Counted from the stretch's first letter, positions 9,728 through 19,074 are shown. The stretch: DNA of 64,000 nucleotides from Oleiagrimonas sp963747595 (GCA_963747595.1 CAVVFO010000001.1:124001-188000), one strand, 5' to 3'. Numbers and translations are program-made. Notes: generated by a model not told the origin, from the letters alone.

Positions 9728-10600
9728 TCAGCCGGTGCCGACAGAGGTTGCGGGATTCGGGGCGGTACTTGCCGCGGGTGCCGCTGAACCGGCCGTTGCG
9801 GGCAACGTGGCTCCAGTCAGCAGGGTGCGGATCTTGCGCAGCTTGGCCTTGATCTTTGCCTCATTGGCGGGGCCGGTGCGCAGCAGCATTTTCTGCCCCG
9901 CGGAGAGCGCCTCCAGCTTCGGGTTGGCATAGGTATACAGCACATGGGGCTGTTTCAGCTTGGGCGGATTTTTCAGATCCGGGGCGGCCAGCAAATTGTC
10001 GATCACGGCGATCAGGCGATCGTTGAAATGCCCGTGCGGATAGCCCTGCAGCTGGTAGGCGCGCTGAAAGAGCGGATAGTGCGCCACGTACCAGTCGACC
10101 AGTTCCTGGGCGTCGGTGTGCTCCAGCAGGCGCATGTACGGCGCGTAGCGCTGGTAGTTCTTTTCGCTGATGACGGTCTTGCCGTCGACCTGCTGCGTCT
10201 GGAAGCCGCCGCGCGGTGTATGCAGCGGCAGGATACGCGTGCCCAGTTCATGCCCGGGCAACGCATCCAGCGTGGCCACGATGCGTTGCACGATGTTGTT
10301 GGACAACAACAGCCGGTTCAATGGCGACCCCGCCAGTTCGCTCAGGCCCTTCTCCACAGTGGTATCGCTCTTGTCCAGCGAAGGCAACGGCGTGGAGCTG
10401 GCAGAGGCGGGCGCCCCCTGGGCCTGCGAGATGGGATGCTTTTCCGCTGGCGCGGCGCTGGCCGCCGGGCGGGCGGAGGCTGGGGCCCGGGTGGTCGGCT
10501 GGGGCGTGCCGCGCAGCGAGAAGTAGATGACGACGCCGATGACGATGATGACGATCACCGCAATCACGGCGCCGATCCAGCGGGAGGTATTTCTGTTCAT
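9728..10600 (-). CDS. DUF3014 domain membrane-anchored protein
   Basis: A 290-residue protein of unknown function. One N-terminal transmembrane helix (about residues 9-30, WIGAVIAVIVIIVIGVVIYF) precedes a low-complexity Ala/Pro/Ser linker to about residue 75. A DUF3014-type domain follows (SPLNRLLLSNNIVQRIVATLD; YQRYAPYMRLLEHTDAQELV; YPHGHFNDRLIAVIDNLL). The layout suggests a periplasmic domain tethered to the inner membrane. Charged and small residues dominate the last 60 residues. It is divergent from the SDR gene, with 148 bases between the starts. No role is assigned beyond the family match, which is from memory. Confidence 0.75.
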   Translation of the reverse strand: MNRNTSRWIGAVIAVIVIIVIGVVIYFSLRGTPQPTTRAPASARPAASAAPAEKHPISQAQGAPASASSTPLPSLDKSDTTVEKGLSELAGSPLNRLLLSNNIVQRIVATLDALPGHELGTRILPLHTPRGGFQTQQVDGKTVISEKNYQRYAPYMRLLEHTDAQELVDWYVAHYPLFQRAYQLQGYPHGHFNDRLIAVIDNLLAAPDLKNPPKLKQPHVLYTYANPKLEALSAGQKMLLRTGPANEAKIKAKLRKIRTLLTGATLPATAGSAAPAASTAPNPATSVGTG

Positions 10601-10748
10601 GAGGAGGCCCTCGTCGCACTTGGCGTATGTTCAGTGTGCCTGATTTGTGCGGAGTTTGTATGACCTGGGGGCAACGCCACACATTGACCTGAAGGCAACA
10701 TGCCATATGTCATCGTGACGGTGCCCTCTTTGCACGGAGACTTGGCTC

Positions 10749-11453
10749 ATGGCCCATCACGACACTGTCATGCTTATCACTGGCGCATCCACCGGCATCG
10801 GCGCAGCCGTGGCGCGCATGGCGTCGAGCCGCGGCTTCCGGCTCGCCTTGCTGGCGCGTTCCGGGACGACCCTGCAGGAACTTCGCGACGAACTGGAAGG
10901 CGAAGCGATCGCCTGCGTCTGCGACGTCACGTCCGAGGATGACCTCAAGGCGGCGGTCGAGGCCACCCACGAGGCGTTCGGGCGTATCGACGTGGTCTTC
11001 GCCAACGCCGGCACCGGCGGTGCGCCGGGCGGTTTCAGTGGCGCCGATCCGCAGAGCTGGAAGACGCTGCTGATGACCAATGTCTATGGTCTGGCGCTGA
11101 CCCTGCAGGTCACCGCCGAGGCGCTGAAAAAGAGCAAGGGGCATGTGGTGATCACCAGCTCCGTTGCCGGCCGCCGTTCCATTCCCGGCTCCATGTACAG
11201 CGCCAGCAAATGGGCCGCCACCGGCATCGGCCACGGTTTCCGCAAGGAGATCGTGAAGCACGGCGTGCGCGTCACCCTGATCGAGCCGGGTATGGTCGAC
11301 ACGCCGTTCTTCGACACACCCAAGGATGATGTTCTGAGCGCCGAGGACGTGGCGCGTTCGGTGATGTTTGCCGTTGAACAGCCACCGCACATGGAGATTC
11401 ACGAATTGACCGTGCTGCCCATGTCGCAGCAGGACGACAACTTGGTGCCCTGA
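10749..11453 (+). CDS. Short-chain dehydrogenase/reductase (SDR)
   Basis: A 234-residue classical SDR, an NAD(P)-dependent oxidoreductase in the cytoplasm. The cofactor motif TGASTGIG lies at about residues 11-18, NAG is in VFANAGTGG, the catalytic Ser is in VVITSSVAG, and YSASK carries the Tyr and Lys. The IEPGMVDTPFF segment is typical of the family. GGAG lies nine bases upstream of the ATG. The Asp in CVCDVTSEDD is the usual conserved residue after the third strand. Substrate cannot be predicted. It stands alone, divergent from the DUF3014 gene. Confidence 0.88.
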   Translation: MAHHDTVMLITGASTGIGAAVARMASSRGFRLALLARSGTTLQELRDELEGEAIACVCDVTSEDDLKAAVEATHEAFGRIDVVFANAGTGGAPGGFSGADPQSWKTLLMTNVYGLALTLQVTAEALKKSKGHVVITSSVAGRRSIPGSMYSASKWAATGIGHGFRKEIVKHGVRVTLIEPGMVDTPFFDTPKDDVLSAEDVARSVMFAVEQPPHMEIHELTVLPMSQQDDNLVP

Positions 11454-11772
11454 AACGTGCCGCTGTTGCTTCGATCCCGGTGGCCCTCTGCAGGTGCGGA
11501 ATCGATAATCCCCTGGCCCATGGCGATATGCGTTTCGCCCTTGGTGCCCTGCAACAGCGCGTCGATGACTCACTGCGTGTGTCCGCCACACCGCATGCTG
11601 TTGAAGAAGGTCCGGATGGTCTTGATGTCAGCAAGGGAGAGGCTTCTCCGCCCACTACCGGACGGCCCCATGGGCCGATGTCATCGCCGTACGGTCAGGC
11701 AGCGTTCGCCCATGTGGTGAGGGCGGGCAGTCGCAGGCATCCCGGGAATTCAAGGACGAACCGGTTCGCCAG
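11454..11772. other. Stretch of 319 bases without an assignable gene
   Basis: Between the SDR and DUF1801 genes I find no convincing coding sequence. The DUF1801 frame is open back to the TGA at 11623, but has no start codon or family-like residues before 11773. Short open frames here lack recognisable motifs. Confidence 0.4.
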
Positions 11773-12243
11773 GTGCTTTGGGAAGATCGCGATGTCCGCC
11801 GAAAACAGCTGGAGCACTTCATTGGCAGGTTCACGTCCGAGATTGCCGCCGTGGCGGAGGCGGCTCTGGAGCGCATGCGCAGACGCTTCCCCTCGGCGGT
11901 CCAGCTCGTTTACGACAACTACAACGCATCGGCGATCGGCTTTGGCCCCACGGAGCGAGCGTCAGAGGCCATCTTTTCCATTGCCCTTTATCCCAGGCGA
12001 GTCATTCTCTACTTCCTGCAGGCGGGCAAGTCCGCGATCAACGACCCTCAGCACCTGTTGCAGGGCGGTGGCAGGAACAATCGGCTTATTCCACTGACGT
12101 CCATGACGACCCTGGACGCGCCGGACATCCAGCATCTCATGACGCAGGCACTTGCTGCCGCAAAGGTTCCGCTGAGTCGATCGGGCCAGGGTCGGCTGGT
12201 CATCAAGTCGGTATCCGCCAAGCAGCGTCCACGTCGGCCATAG
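11773..12243 (+). CDS. DUF1801 (YdhG-like) domain protein
   Basis: A protein of up to 156 residues. The core (RFPSAVQLVYDNYNASAIGFGPTER, in two parts; IFSIALYPRRVILYFLQAGK; LTTLD-like SMTTLDAPDIQHLM) matches small DUF1801-type proteins of unknown function. The only start codon in frame near the expected N-terminus is GTG at 11773, and it has no clear ribosome binding site, so the start is uncertain by a few residues. No operon partner. The family assignment is from memory of the conserved tyrosine/phenylalanine-rich core. Confidence 0.6.
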   Translation: MLWEDRDVRRKQLEHFIGRFTSEIAAVAEAALERMRRRFPSAVQLVYDNYNASAIGFGPTERASEAIFSIALYPRRVILYFLQAGKSAINDPQHLLQGGGRNNRLIPLTSMTTLDAPDIQHLMTQALAAAKVPLSRSGQGRLVIKSVSAKQRPRRP

Positions 12244-12366
12244 GCACGTTGCGGGCGGTATCCGCCTGCTCCCCTGGACATGTCCCGCCCACCCGGCGGC
12301 CTGATGATCTTGTCTTGCGCGTGCGACCTGCGCCGGTTTCCGCTGCGTCCAGGCCGCGGGTGCGTC

Positions 12367-12717
12367 TCAGCGTGGCGGTGCGGCCAGTTCGCGTGCATCG
12401 AGATACCCATCATGATCGGTGTCCTGGCGATGGAACGTGGCAGCCAGTTGGCGGTTGTACCGGGCCAGTGTCAGCGCCGTGCGACGACGGCCGCCGGGCG
12501 GCATTTCGGCCGTTTCGATGATGCCGTCGCCGTTGCGGTCCATGTGATCGAAGCCGTGGCGCATCCAGGTCTGGTATTCGCGCAGGCTGATGCGGCCGTC
12601 GCCATTGCCGTCCATCAGGCGCAGGTAGGCCGAAGGGGTGGCCGGTGATGCCGCCGGCAGCGACCACGGCGCGGCCAGGGCCGCGATGGCGAGGCAGATG
12701 CAGCGGCCGTGATTCAC
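12367..12717 (-). CDS. Secreted EF-hand calcium-binding protein
   Basis: A 116-residue protein with three EF-hand loops: DGNGDGRISLRE, DRNGDGIIETAE and DTDHDGYLDARE, each with Asp at loop positions 1, 3 and 5 and an acidic residue at 12. A hydrophobic N-terminus (CICLAIAALAAPWSLPAA) looks like a signal peptide. The GTG start at 12717 overlaps the TGA of the upstream GGDEF gene as GTGA, so the two are probably translationally coupled. Calcium binding is expected from the loops; the partner is unknown. A longer open frame upstream lies inside the GGDEF gene and is rejected as a start. Confidence 0.75.
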   Translation of the reverse strand: MNHGRCICLAIAALAAPWSLPAASPATPSAYLRLMDGNGDGRISLREYQTWMRHGFDHMDRNGDGIIETAEMPPGGRRRTALTLARYNRQLAATFHRQDTDHDGYLDARELAAPPR

Positions 12718-13937
12718 TGACGCACTTCGTTGCCGGGCAGCGAGGGCGGTGCGTTGTCTTGCATGTCGCGAAATTGCGGAGCGTGTGTACTGACACGGTT
12801 GCAACCGGCGCGGCGTGCTGCCGCCAGTGCACGGGTCGCGCGGCGCAGCATGGGCTGCAGGTCGCGGTCGCCGGGCAGCATGGTGGCGATACCGATGGAC
12901 GCGGTGAGGCGCAGGACACGCCGCGAGCGGCGGATGCGCAGACGCGCGACGGCCTCGCGCAGGCGTTCGGCGGCATCCCTGGCGCCGGAGGGACCGGACT
13001 CGGGCAGCAACAGGACGAAGGTGTCCGCATCGCTGCGCCCCACGATATCCTCGGTGCGCAGCACACTCTGCAGGCAGGCATACGTCGGCGGCAGGACACG
13101 GCGCTCACAGGCGCGTCCCAGCAGGATCTGCAGGCGCTCGAAATGGTCGATCTGCAGCATCAGCAGGGCCAGGCCGCGGCCGTGGCGCATGGAGGTGGCG
13201 AAGAGTTGCCGGGAGTGATGCACGATGGCGCGCCGGTTGAGCGCGCCGGTGGTCGGGTCGATGTGCGCCAGAAGCAGGCGCCGGCGCATGTCGCGAGCTG
13301 CATACAGCTGCACGAAACCGAGACTGAGCAGGGTCGGCGTCAAGGCCATCGCGGCCACGGCAATGCGACCGCTGATGGTCGCGGAGGCGGCAGGCTGCAG
13401 CGGATCGATGGCAGCGGGATCAAGCAGCAGCCACAACGCGGCGAGTGTGCAGACGGCAAGGATTGCCAGCAGCGCCCGCTGGACAGGGTCACCGTTGCGG
13501 GAACAAGCCGCACGCAGCGGCCATGCCTGCAGCAATGCCAGTGCCGCCCATGCCGCGGCGAAGACGCGCAGCCCGCTGGCCTGATGCCGCGTCCCCCAGG
13601 CACATGCAAACACGGCTACGCTGGCCAGCAGGGCCACGGCGAACAAGACGCTCTGGCGCCGGATGGCGCCGAGGACGGCGCGAGTGATGATGGTGAACGT
13701 GGCCAGCGCGATCAGCTGCAGGGTGCAGGCCGCGGCCAGCAAGGGCGCACCCGGGTAGTGCGGCTGCAGGGCCAGCAACAGCCAGCCGCAGGCGCTGATC
13801 AGCAATGCCGCGGCCCATGCGCGCGGCGCCGAGCCGCTGAGCAGGCGATCCGCAGGCGCGCGCAGCCACACCAGCGCTGCCACTGCGGGCATCTGCACCG
13901 CACCGAGTACGGCAATGGTGACCAGATTCGGCTGCAT
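12714..13937 (-). CDS. Membrane protein with degenerate GGDEF domain
   Basis: A 407-residue protein. About residues 1-220 hold several transmembrane helices (TIAVLGAVQMPAVAALVWL, LLISACGWLLLAL, LFAVALLASVAVFA, IAVAAMALTPTLLSL). Residues 240-390 form a GGDEF-like domain (AHIDPTTGALNRRAI; LMLQIDHFERL; TEDIVGRSDADTFVLLLPE; ASIGIATM). The active-site signature GG(D/E)EF is SDADT, and the usual acidic metal-binding residues around it are altered, so diguanylate cyclase activity is unlikely. A receptor or nucleotide-sensing role is inferred. It is coupled to the EF-hand gene by a 4-base overlap. The gap 13938-14097 upstream shows nothing recognisable. Confidence 0.8.
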   Translation of the reverse strand: MQPNLVTIAVLGAVQMPAVAALVWLRAPADRLLSGSAPRAWAAALLISACGWLLLALQPHYPGAPLLAAACTLQLIALATFTIITRAVLGAIRRQSVLFAVALLASVAVFACAWGTRHQASGLRVFAAAWAALALLQAWPLRAACSRNGDPVQRALLAILAVCTLAALWLLLDPAAIDPLQPAASATISGRIAVAAMALTPTLLSLGFVQLYAARDMRRRLLLAHIDPTTGALNRRAIVHHSRQLFATSMRHGRGLALLMLQIDHFERLQILLGRACERRVLPPTYACLQSVLRTEDIVGRSDADTFVLLLPESGPSGARDAAERLREAVARLRIRRSRRVLRLTASIGIATMLPGDRDLQPMLRRATRALAAARRAGCNRVSTHAPQFRDMQDNAPPSLPGNEVRQ

Positions 13938-14097
13938 GCGCTCTTTACCAACCTTCAGGACATGAGGGGCTTTCGAAGAAAGCTCGCGACCACGTCATTC
14001 CGGCGAAGGCGGAGATGGCGAAGAACAAGCCCGCAATCCGAAGTCTCCATATGCGCGGCGATGGTAGCAGTTCGTCCGCGTTGCGGCGCCACCCGAA

Positions 14098-14697
14098 TCA
14101 GTGGCGGCCGTCGATGTCGACGAAGCGCAGGAATTCGGCGCGGGTGCGGGCGTCGTCGCGGAACGCGCCCAGCATCTGGCTGGTGACCATGGACACGCCG
14201 CGCTTGTGCACGCCACGCGTGGTCATGCACTCGTGCTGCGCATCGACCACCACCGCCACGCCACGCGGCTGCAGCGTCTCGGCGATGCACGTGGCAATCT
14301 GCGCGGTCAATTTCTCCTGTACCTGGAAGCGCCGTGCGAAGCCGTCCACCACGCGCGCCAGTTTGCTGATGCCCACGATCTTGCGATCCGGCAGGTAGCC
14401 GACATGGGCGCGGCCGATGATCGGCGCCATGTGATGCTCGCAATGGCTCTCGAATTCGATGCCGCGCAGTACCACCATCTCGTCGTAGCCTTCCACCTCC
14501 TTGAAGGTGCGTGCCAGATACTCGGCCGGATCTTCGGCATAGCCGGAGAACCAGTCGCGATAGGCCTTGGCTACACGCTGGGGCGTCTCCAGAAGGCCCT
14601 CGCGCTGCGGATCCTCGCCGGCCCAGCGCAGCAGGGTGCGCACGGCGGCTTCGGCTTCTTCGCGGGTGGTATCGGGTGTGTGGGGCTGGTAGCTCAT
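14098..14697 (-). CDS. folE: GTP cyclohydrolase I
   Basis: A 199-residue FolE, which converts GTP to 7,8-dihydroneopterin triphosphate, the first step of tetrahydrofolate and tetrahydropterin synthesis. The zinc ligands are visible in FESHCEHHMAP (Cys and His) and AQHECMTTRGV (Cys). Other family motifs are HVGYLPDRKIVGISKLAR and RFQVQEKLT. Length matches type I enzymes (about 200). It stands as a single gene, 91 bases downstream of the rmuC stop in the opposite reading order on the same strand. Confidence 0.97.
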   Translation of the reverse strand: MSYQPHTPDTTREEAEAAVRTLLRWAGEDPQREGLLETPQRVAKAYRDWFSGYAEDPAEYLARTFKEVEGYDEMVVLRGIEFESHCEHHMAPIIGRAHVGYLPDRKIVGISKLARVVDGFARRFQVQEKLTAQIATCIAETLQPRGVAVVVDAQHECMTTRGVHKRGVSMVTSQMLGAFRDDARTRAEFLRFVDIDGRH

Positions 14698-14788
14698 GGG
14701 GCGTCCTTGATGATCAAGGCGATCATTTTAGCGTTGATCGCCACCGGGGATGGGCGTGCGTCCCGCCGAAGCGCCCGGATCTGCGCGT

Positions 14789-16243
14789 TCAATCGTCTGC
14801 GGCGGGCGACGCATCGGCGTCATCGTCACCCGTCTCCAGCGATTCGCCCAGCAGCGTCTGCGTGTCCTCGCTGGAGATCGATTCCACGCCGCGCAGTTTG
14901 CGCTCGATGGCGCGCGTGCGCACGCCGGCGTTGTCGATGCTGTTGCGTACCGTGTCCAGCTGCTTGCGGGCGCGATCCAGCACGCCGCCGAACTTGCCGA
15001 ATTCGGTCTTCACCGCACCCAGCAACTGCCAGACTTCGCTGGAACGCTTCTCGATGGCCAGGGTGCGGAAGCCCATCTGCAGGCTGTTCAGGAGCGCGGT
15101 CAGCGTGGTCGGCCCGGCCAGGGTGATGCGGTGCTCGCGTTGCAGCAGATCGGACAGGCCGGGGCGACGGATCATTTCCGCGTACAGCCCTTCAGTGGGC
15201 AGGAACAGGATGGCGAAATCGGTGGTGTGCGGCGGCGCGACATATTTCTCGCGGATGGTCCTGGCCTCGTCGCGGATCCGGCGCTCCAGTGCCAACGACG
15301 CCACGCTGGCGGCATCGGCATCGGCGTTGTCCTGCGCCTCCAGCAGGCGCTCGTAGTCTTCGCGCGGGAACTTGGCGTCGATGGGCAGCCAGACCTGGCC
15401 GTCGCTGTCCGAACCGGGCAGGCGGATGGCGAATTCCACGCGCTCGCCGGAGCCGGGCACCGTGGCGATGTTGGCCGCGTATTGTTCGGCAATGAGCACC
15501 TGGTCCAGCAGCGTGCCCAACTGCACCTCGCCGAACGTGCCGCGTGTCTTGACGTTGCCCAGCACGCGCTTGAGGTCGCCCACGCCGTGCGCCAGCTCCT
15601 GCATCTCGCCCAAGCCGCGCTGCACCTGTTCCAGGCGCTCGGAGACCAGCTTGAAGGACTGGCCCAGGCGCGTTTCCAGCGTGGACTGCAGCTTCTCGTC
15701 CACGGTGTGACGCATCTTGTCCAGCTGCTGGGCGTTGTCCTTCTGCAGGTCCTTGAGCTGTTCGGCCAGCGTGGTGCGTACGTCGCCCAGGCGCTTCTCG
15801 TTGTGTTCGGTCAGCGCGTTGAGGCGTTCGGCCAGAAGGTCGCCGAAGCGTTGCTGGCTGGCCTGCATCTCTGCGCGGGTCTTGCGCGCGTCCTCGTTCA
15901 GCGTGCTGCGCAGGGTTTCCAGGCCGCGGTCGGTGCGTTCGGTGAGCTGGCCCAGTCGGGTGCCGAAGCCGTCGATACGCTCGCGCTGCTGCGCACTCAT
16001 GGCGTCCAGCTGCTGCTGCATATGGCCGCGGAACTGCTCGAAGGCCTGGGTCAGCTCGCCGCGGCCGGCGCGCTGCTCCTCACGCAGCGTGCGCTCCAGC
16101 CGCTCGTTGTCGCTGCGCAGCGATTCCAGCTTGGGACCCGGATCGTCGCCCTGGCGCTGCCGCAGCAGCGTCAGCCCCTGCAGCGCCAGAACCACCACCA
16201 CGGCGGCCAGCAGAATCAGCATGAGGATATCGATGAGCGGCAT
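14789..16243 (-). CDS. rmuC: DNA recombination protein RmuC
   Basis: A 484-residue RmuC. An N-terminal membrane helix (ILMLILLAAVVVVLALQGL) is followed by a long coiled coil (about residues 40-220, rich in Arg, Glu, Gln and Leu), then the conserved nuclease-like core (VEFAIRLPGSDSDGQVWLPI; DAKFPREDYERLLEAQ; FLPTEGLYAEMIRRPGL). RmuC limits inversions at short inverted repeats. The ATG at 16243 is taken because the membrane helix follows at once. It is divergent from the FAD oxidoreductase across 346 bases. Confidence 0.93.
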   Translation of the reverse strand: MPLIDILMLILLAAVVVVLALQGLTLLRQRQGDDPGPKLESLRSDNERLERTLREEQRAGRGELTQAFEQFRGHMQQQLDAMSAQQRERIDGFGTRLGQLTERTDRGLETLRSTLNEDARKTRAEMQASQQRFGDLLAERLNALTEHNEKRLGDVRTTLAEQLKDLQKDNAQQLDKMRHTVDEKLQSTLETRLGQSFKLVSERLEQVQRGLGEMQELAHGVGDLKRVLGNVKTRGTFGEVQLGTLLDQVLIAEQYAANIATVPGSGERVEFAIRLPGSDSDGQVWLPIDAKFPREDYERLLEAQDNADADAASVASLALERRIRDEARTIREKYVAPPHTTDFAILFLPTEGLYAEMIRRPGLSDLLQREHRITLAGPTTLTALLNSLQMGFRTLAIEKRSSEVWQLLGAVKTEFGKFGGVLDRARKQLDTVRNSIDNAGVRTRAIERKLRGVESISSEDTQTLLGESLETGDDDADASPAADD

Positions 16244-16589
16244 GTACGGACGGTCCGGTGAGGGGATGTCACCAGTGTAACGGCAGGCGTCTCACCGCTT
16301 GCGTCAGGGGCCATCCGGCATGGCTGGGACGACGCCCACGTCCGCTGGATCGTGCAGATGCGTGACGGCACATGGGAGGCCCCCGCGGCCGGGGATGTGA
16401 CAGCGACGCGCAACCCGGGTCACTCGGCAGCTGCCGGGCCTTCCCACCCGCTCGAGGGCGGCGTGCCCGGATTGAGCAGGATGCGTCATGAAAGCCCCTG
16501 CAAACTGAATCGCTTCCCCGAGCCGATGTGACTATAGAGGACGGCACAGGCAAGATGAACGTCTGTCTTTACGCATTTTGGAGGCTGAC
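16244..16589. other. Divergent intergenic region, 346 bases
   Basis: Lies between rmuC (minus) and the FAD oxidoreductase (plus) and presumably holds both promoters. I see no gene and no convincing promoter pair. GGAGG at 16580-16584 is the ribosome binding site of the downstream gene. Confidence 0.4.
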
Positions 16590-17774
16590 ATGGAGCATGC
16601 CTACGACTACCTGATTGTCGGCGCCGGCATGGCGGCCGACGCCGCCGCACGCGCCATCCGCGAGGGCGAAGCGGAGGCATCCATCGGCATGATCGGCAAC
16701 GAGCGCGAAGGCCCGTACAAACGCCCGCCGTTGACCAAGGGACTGTGGCGGGAAGGCCACGGCGATGACCGCATCGATCTGCAGACTGCGACACAGAACG
16801 TGACCATGCATCTGGACCGCCGCGCCGAACTCGTGGATCGCGCCACGCATCAGGTGCGCGACGACCAAGGCGATCTGTATGCCTACAAGCGCCTGCTGCT
16901 GGCCACCGGTGCCACGCCCAACCGGCTGCCCATCGACAACGACCGCGTGCTGCATTACCGCACGCACGACGATTACCGCCGGCTGCGTCAGCTGGCCATC
17001 GAGGGTACGCACGTGGCCGTGGTCGGCGGCGGGTTCATCGGCAGCGAGCTGGCCGCGTCGCTGAGCAGCAATGGCGTCAAGGTGACCATGTTCTTTCCCG
17101 GTGACAGTATCGGTGCCGGCCGCTTTCCCACGGGGTTGTCCGAATTCCTTGACGGCTATTACCGCGAGCGCGGCATCGAGGTGCGCCCGGGCATCCGCGT
17201 CACCGGCGGCAAGACGGATGGCGAACGCGTGACGCTGCATCTGTCCGACGAGACCTCGGAGACATTTGATGCGGTGGTGGCCGGGCTCGGGGTCAAACCC
17301 AATACCGAGCTGGCCGAACAGGCTGGATTGCGCGTGGACGACGGCATCGTGGTGGATGCGCGCCTGCGCACGCAGGATCCGGATATCTGGGCCGCGGGCG
17401 ACGTGGCGATGTTCCACGCCATGGATCTGGACCGGCGTCTGCGCGTGGAGCACGAGGATGCCGCGGTCACCATGGGGCGCCATGCCGGGCAGGCCATGCG
17501 CGGCGACGATGCGGCGTACACCACGTTGCCGATGTTCTATTCGGATCTGTTCGATCTGGGGTTCGAGGCGGTGGGCATCCTGGATGCCGACATGGAAACG
17601 GTGGGGGACTGGAAAGAGCCCCACCGCGAAGGCGTGGTCTATTACCTGGACGGTGGCCGTGTGCGCGGGGTGCTGCTGTGGAACGTGTGGAACCAGGTCG
17701 ATGCGGCACGCGAGCTGATCGCGCGACCGGGGCCGCTGCGTGCGAATGATCTGCGTGGACGCATTCCCGGTTGA
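16590..17774 (+). CDS. NAD(P)/FAD-dependent oxidoreductase, ferredoxin-reductase/AIF type
   Basis: A 394-residue pyridine nucleotide-disulfide-type oxidoreductase, resembling AIFM3-like and BphA4-like reductases. The FAD dinucleotide motif is IVGAGMAADAAARAI at the N-terminus, the NAD(P) motif is VVGGGFIGSELAASL at about residue 150, and the second FAD motif is IWAAGDVAMFH. A C-terminal dimerisation-like region ends the protein. The ATG at 16590 is preceded by GGAGG five bases upstream; an earlier TTG in frame is rejected. There is no ferredoxin gene beside it, so the electron partner is unknown. Confidence 0.88.
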   Translation: MEHAYDYLIVGAGMAADAAARAIREGEAEASIGMIGNEREGPYKRPPLTKGLWREGHGDDRIDLQTATQNVTMHLDRRAELVDRATHQVRDDQGDLYAYKRLLLATGATPNRLPIDNDRVLHYRTHDDYRRLRQLAIEGTHVAVVGGGFIGSELAASLSSNGVKVTMFFPGDSIGAGRFPTGLSEFLDGYYRERGIEVRPGIRVTGGKTDGERVTLHLSDETSETFDAVVAGLGVKPNTELAEQAGLRVDDGIVVDARLRTQDPDIWAAGDVAMFHAMDLDRRLRVEHEDAAVTMGRHAGQAMRGDDAAYTTLPMFYSDLFDLGFEAVGILDADMETVGDWKEPHREGVVYYLDGGRVRGVLLWNVWNQVDAARELIARPGPLRANDLRGRIPG

Positions 17775-17795
17775 GACAGGCCCGTCGGCATCCGT

Positions 17796-17895
17796 CAGGC
17801 GGCGAATGGAGCGTAGCGACGGAGCCGTCTGCTTGCCGCACGCCCACATGTTGCCGCAAGAAGGCGGCTCCGCGCTGCGCGCTTGAGCCGCCCTG
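17796..17895. repeat. Palindromic repeat copy A (diverged)
   Basis: Copy of the dispersed palindrome of this window. The left arm is CAGGCGG..GGAGCG..GCGACGGAGCCG, the right arm GGCGGCTCCGCG..CTTGAGCCGCCCTG, with an inner CTGCTTGC..GCAAG portion. It lies between the convergent ends of the FAD oxidoreductase and rlmI genes and could act as a bidirectional terminator. Confidence 0.7.
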
Positions 17896-17904
17896 CACGT
17901 GGCG

Positions 17905-19074
17905 TCAAGCCACGCGGCAGAAGGCGGCCTTGAGGTAGCGTCCTTCGGGCACGCTGGCGGCCACCGGGTGATCCAGGCCAGCGCCGGCGCTGTGCAGGAT
18001 CTGGATGTCGCGTCCCGCAGACAGGCCCACGCGGCGCAGCATCTCGTGAAAGTCGTCGACACCCACCAGGCCTGTGCACGAGCAGGTCAGCAGCAGGCCG
18101 TCCGTCTCCAGCACGTCCAGCGCCAGGCGGTTCATGGCGAAGTACTTTTTCAGCGCCTGCTTGATCTGGCGGCGGTCGCGGGTGAGCTTGGGCGGGTCCA
18201 GCACCAGCGCGTCAAAACGCTCGCCGCGCTCCCGGGCGGCGCGCAGCCAGTCGAACAGGTCGGCCTGCTCGAATCGCATGTCGATGGCATTGGCCGCGGC
18301 ATTGGCGCGGGCAATGTCCAGGATGCCCGCATCGGCATCCACGCCGATGGCCGCGCGCGCGCCGCCGGCCATGGCGTGAATGGCGAAGCCGCCGGCGTTG
18401 CAGCACAGGTCCAGCACGCGCCGTCCCTCGACGAGCGCGGCGAAGCGCGCGCGGTTGTCGCGCTGGTCGGCAAAGAAGCCGGTCTTGTGGCCTGATCCCG
18501 GCGCGGCGTGGAAGCGCAGGCCGTGCTCGTGAATCTGCACCGGCGCGGGCGGCGTGCCGTCGCGGCAATCGAACGATTCCTGCTTCTGTACGTGCTTCTC
18601 GGCGAAGCTGTACAGCGTGCTGCCGGGGAACGCCTCGAGCAACGCCGCCTCGATGGCCTCGCGCAGGCGCCACATGCCGGCGGCGACATAATCGAGCACC
18701 AGTGTATCGGCGTAGCGGTCCACGATGAGGCCGGAGAGGCCGTCGCCCTCGCTGTTGATGACCCGCCAGGCATCGCTGACGGTGTCCAGATCCAGCAGGT
18801 CCCGCCGCAGCGCCACGGCACGGCGGATGCGCGAAGCGATGCAGTCGGCGTCCACGGCCATGGCGGGATCGCTGGTCAGGATGCGCAGCGCAACGCGCGC
18901 ATGCCCGTTCCAGAAGCCGCGGCCGACGAAGCGCCCCTCGGCATCGACCACGTCGACCACACTGCCCGGCGGCAGGCGCGTCGCAGGCTTGCGCACCTGC
19001 GACGACCAGATCCAGGGGTGGCCGGGCAGACGGCGGGTGGTGAGATGAATGGTGGGGAGGTCGGCGATGGTCAT
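17905..19074 (-). CDS. rlmI: 23S rRNA m5C1962 methyltransferase RlmI
   Basis: A 389-residue SAM-dependent rRNA methyltransferase. An N-terminal PUA-like domain (LPGHPWIWSSQVRKPATRLP; GSVVDVVDAEGRFVGRGFW) is followed by the RlmI central domain and a Rossmann methyltransferase (VLDLCCNAGGFAIHAM as the SAM motif, DALVLDPPKLTRDRRQIKQ, and TCSCTGLV with the catalytic Cys). The family modifies cytosine 1962 of 23S rRNA. The open frame extends 70 codons upstream through repeat copy B, but the ATG at 19074 matches the family N-terminus. E. coli RlmI is of similar length. Confidence 0.93.
   Translation of the reverse strand: MTIADLPTIHLTTRRLPGHPWIWSSQVRKPATRLPPGSVVDVVDAEGRFVGRGFWNGHARVALRILTSDPAMAVDADCIASRIRRAVALRRDLLDLDTVSDAWRVINSEGDGLSGLIVDRYADTLVLDYVAAGMWRLREAIEAALLEAFPGSTLYSFAEKHVQKQESFDCRDGTPPAPVQIHEHGLRFHAAPGSGHKTGFFADQRDNRARFAALVEGRRVLDLCCNAGGFAIHAMAGGARAAIGVDADAGILDIARANAAANAIDMRFEQADLFDWLRAARERGERFDALVLDPPKLTRDRRQIKQALKKYFAMNRLALDVLETDGLLLTCSCTGLVGVDDFHEMLRRVGLSAGRDIQILHSAGAGLDHPVAASVPEGRYLKAAFCRVA

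Noticed and set aside
16569..18062. Minus-strand frame opposite the FAD oxidoreductase
   Set aside because: No family features; the plus strand has all dinucleotide-binding motifs.
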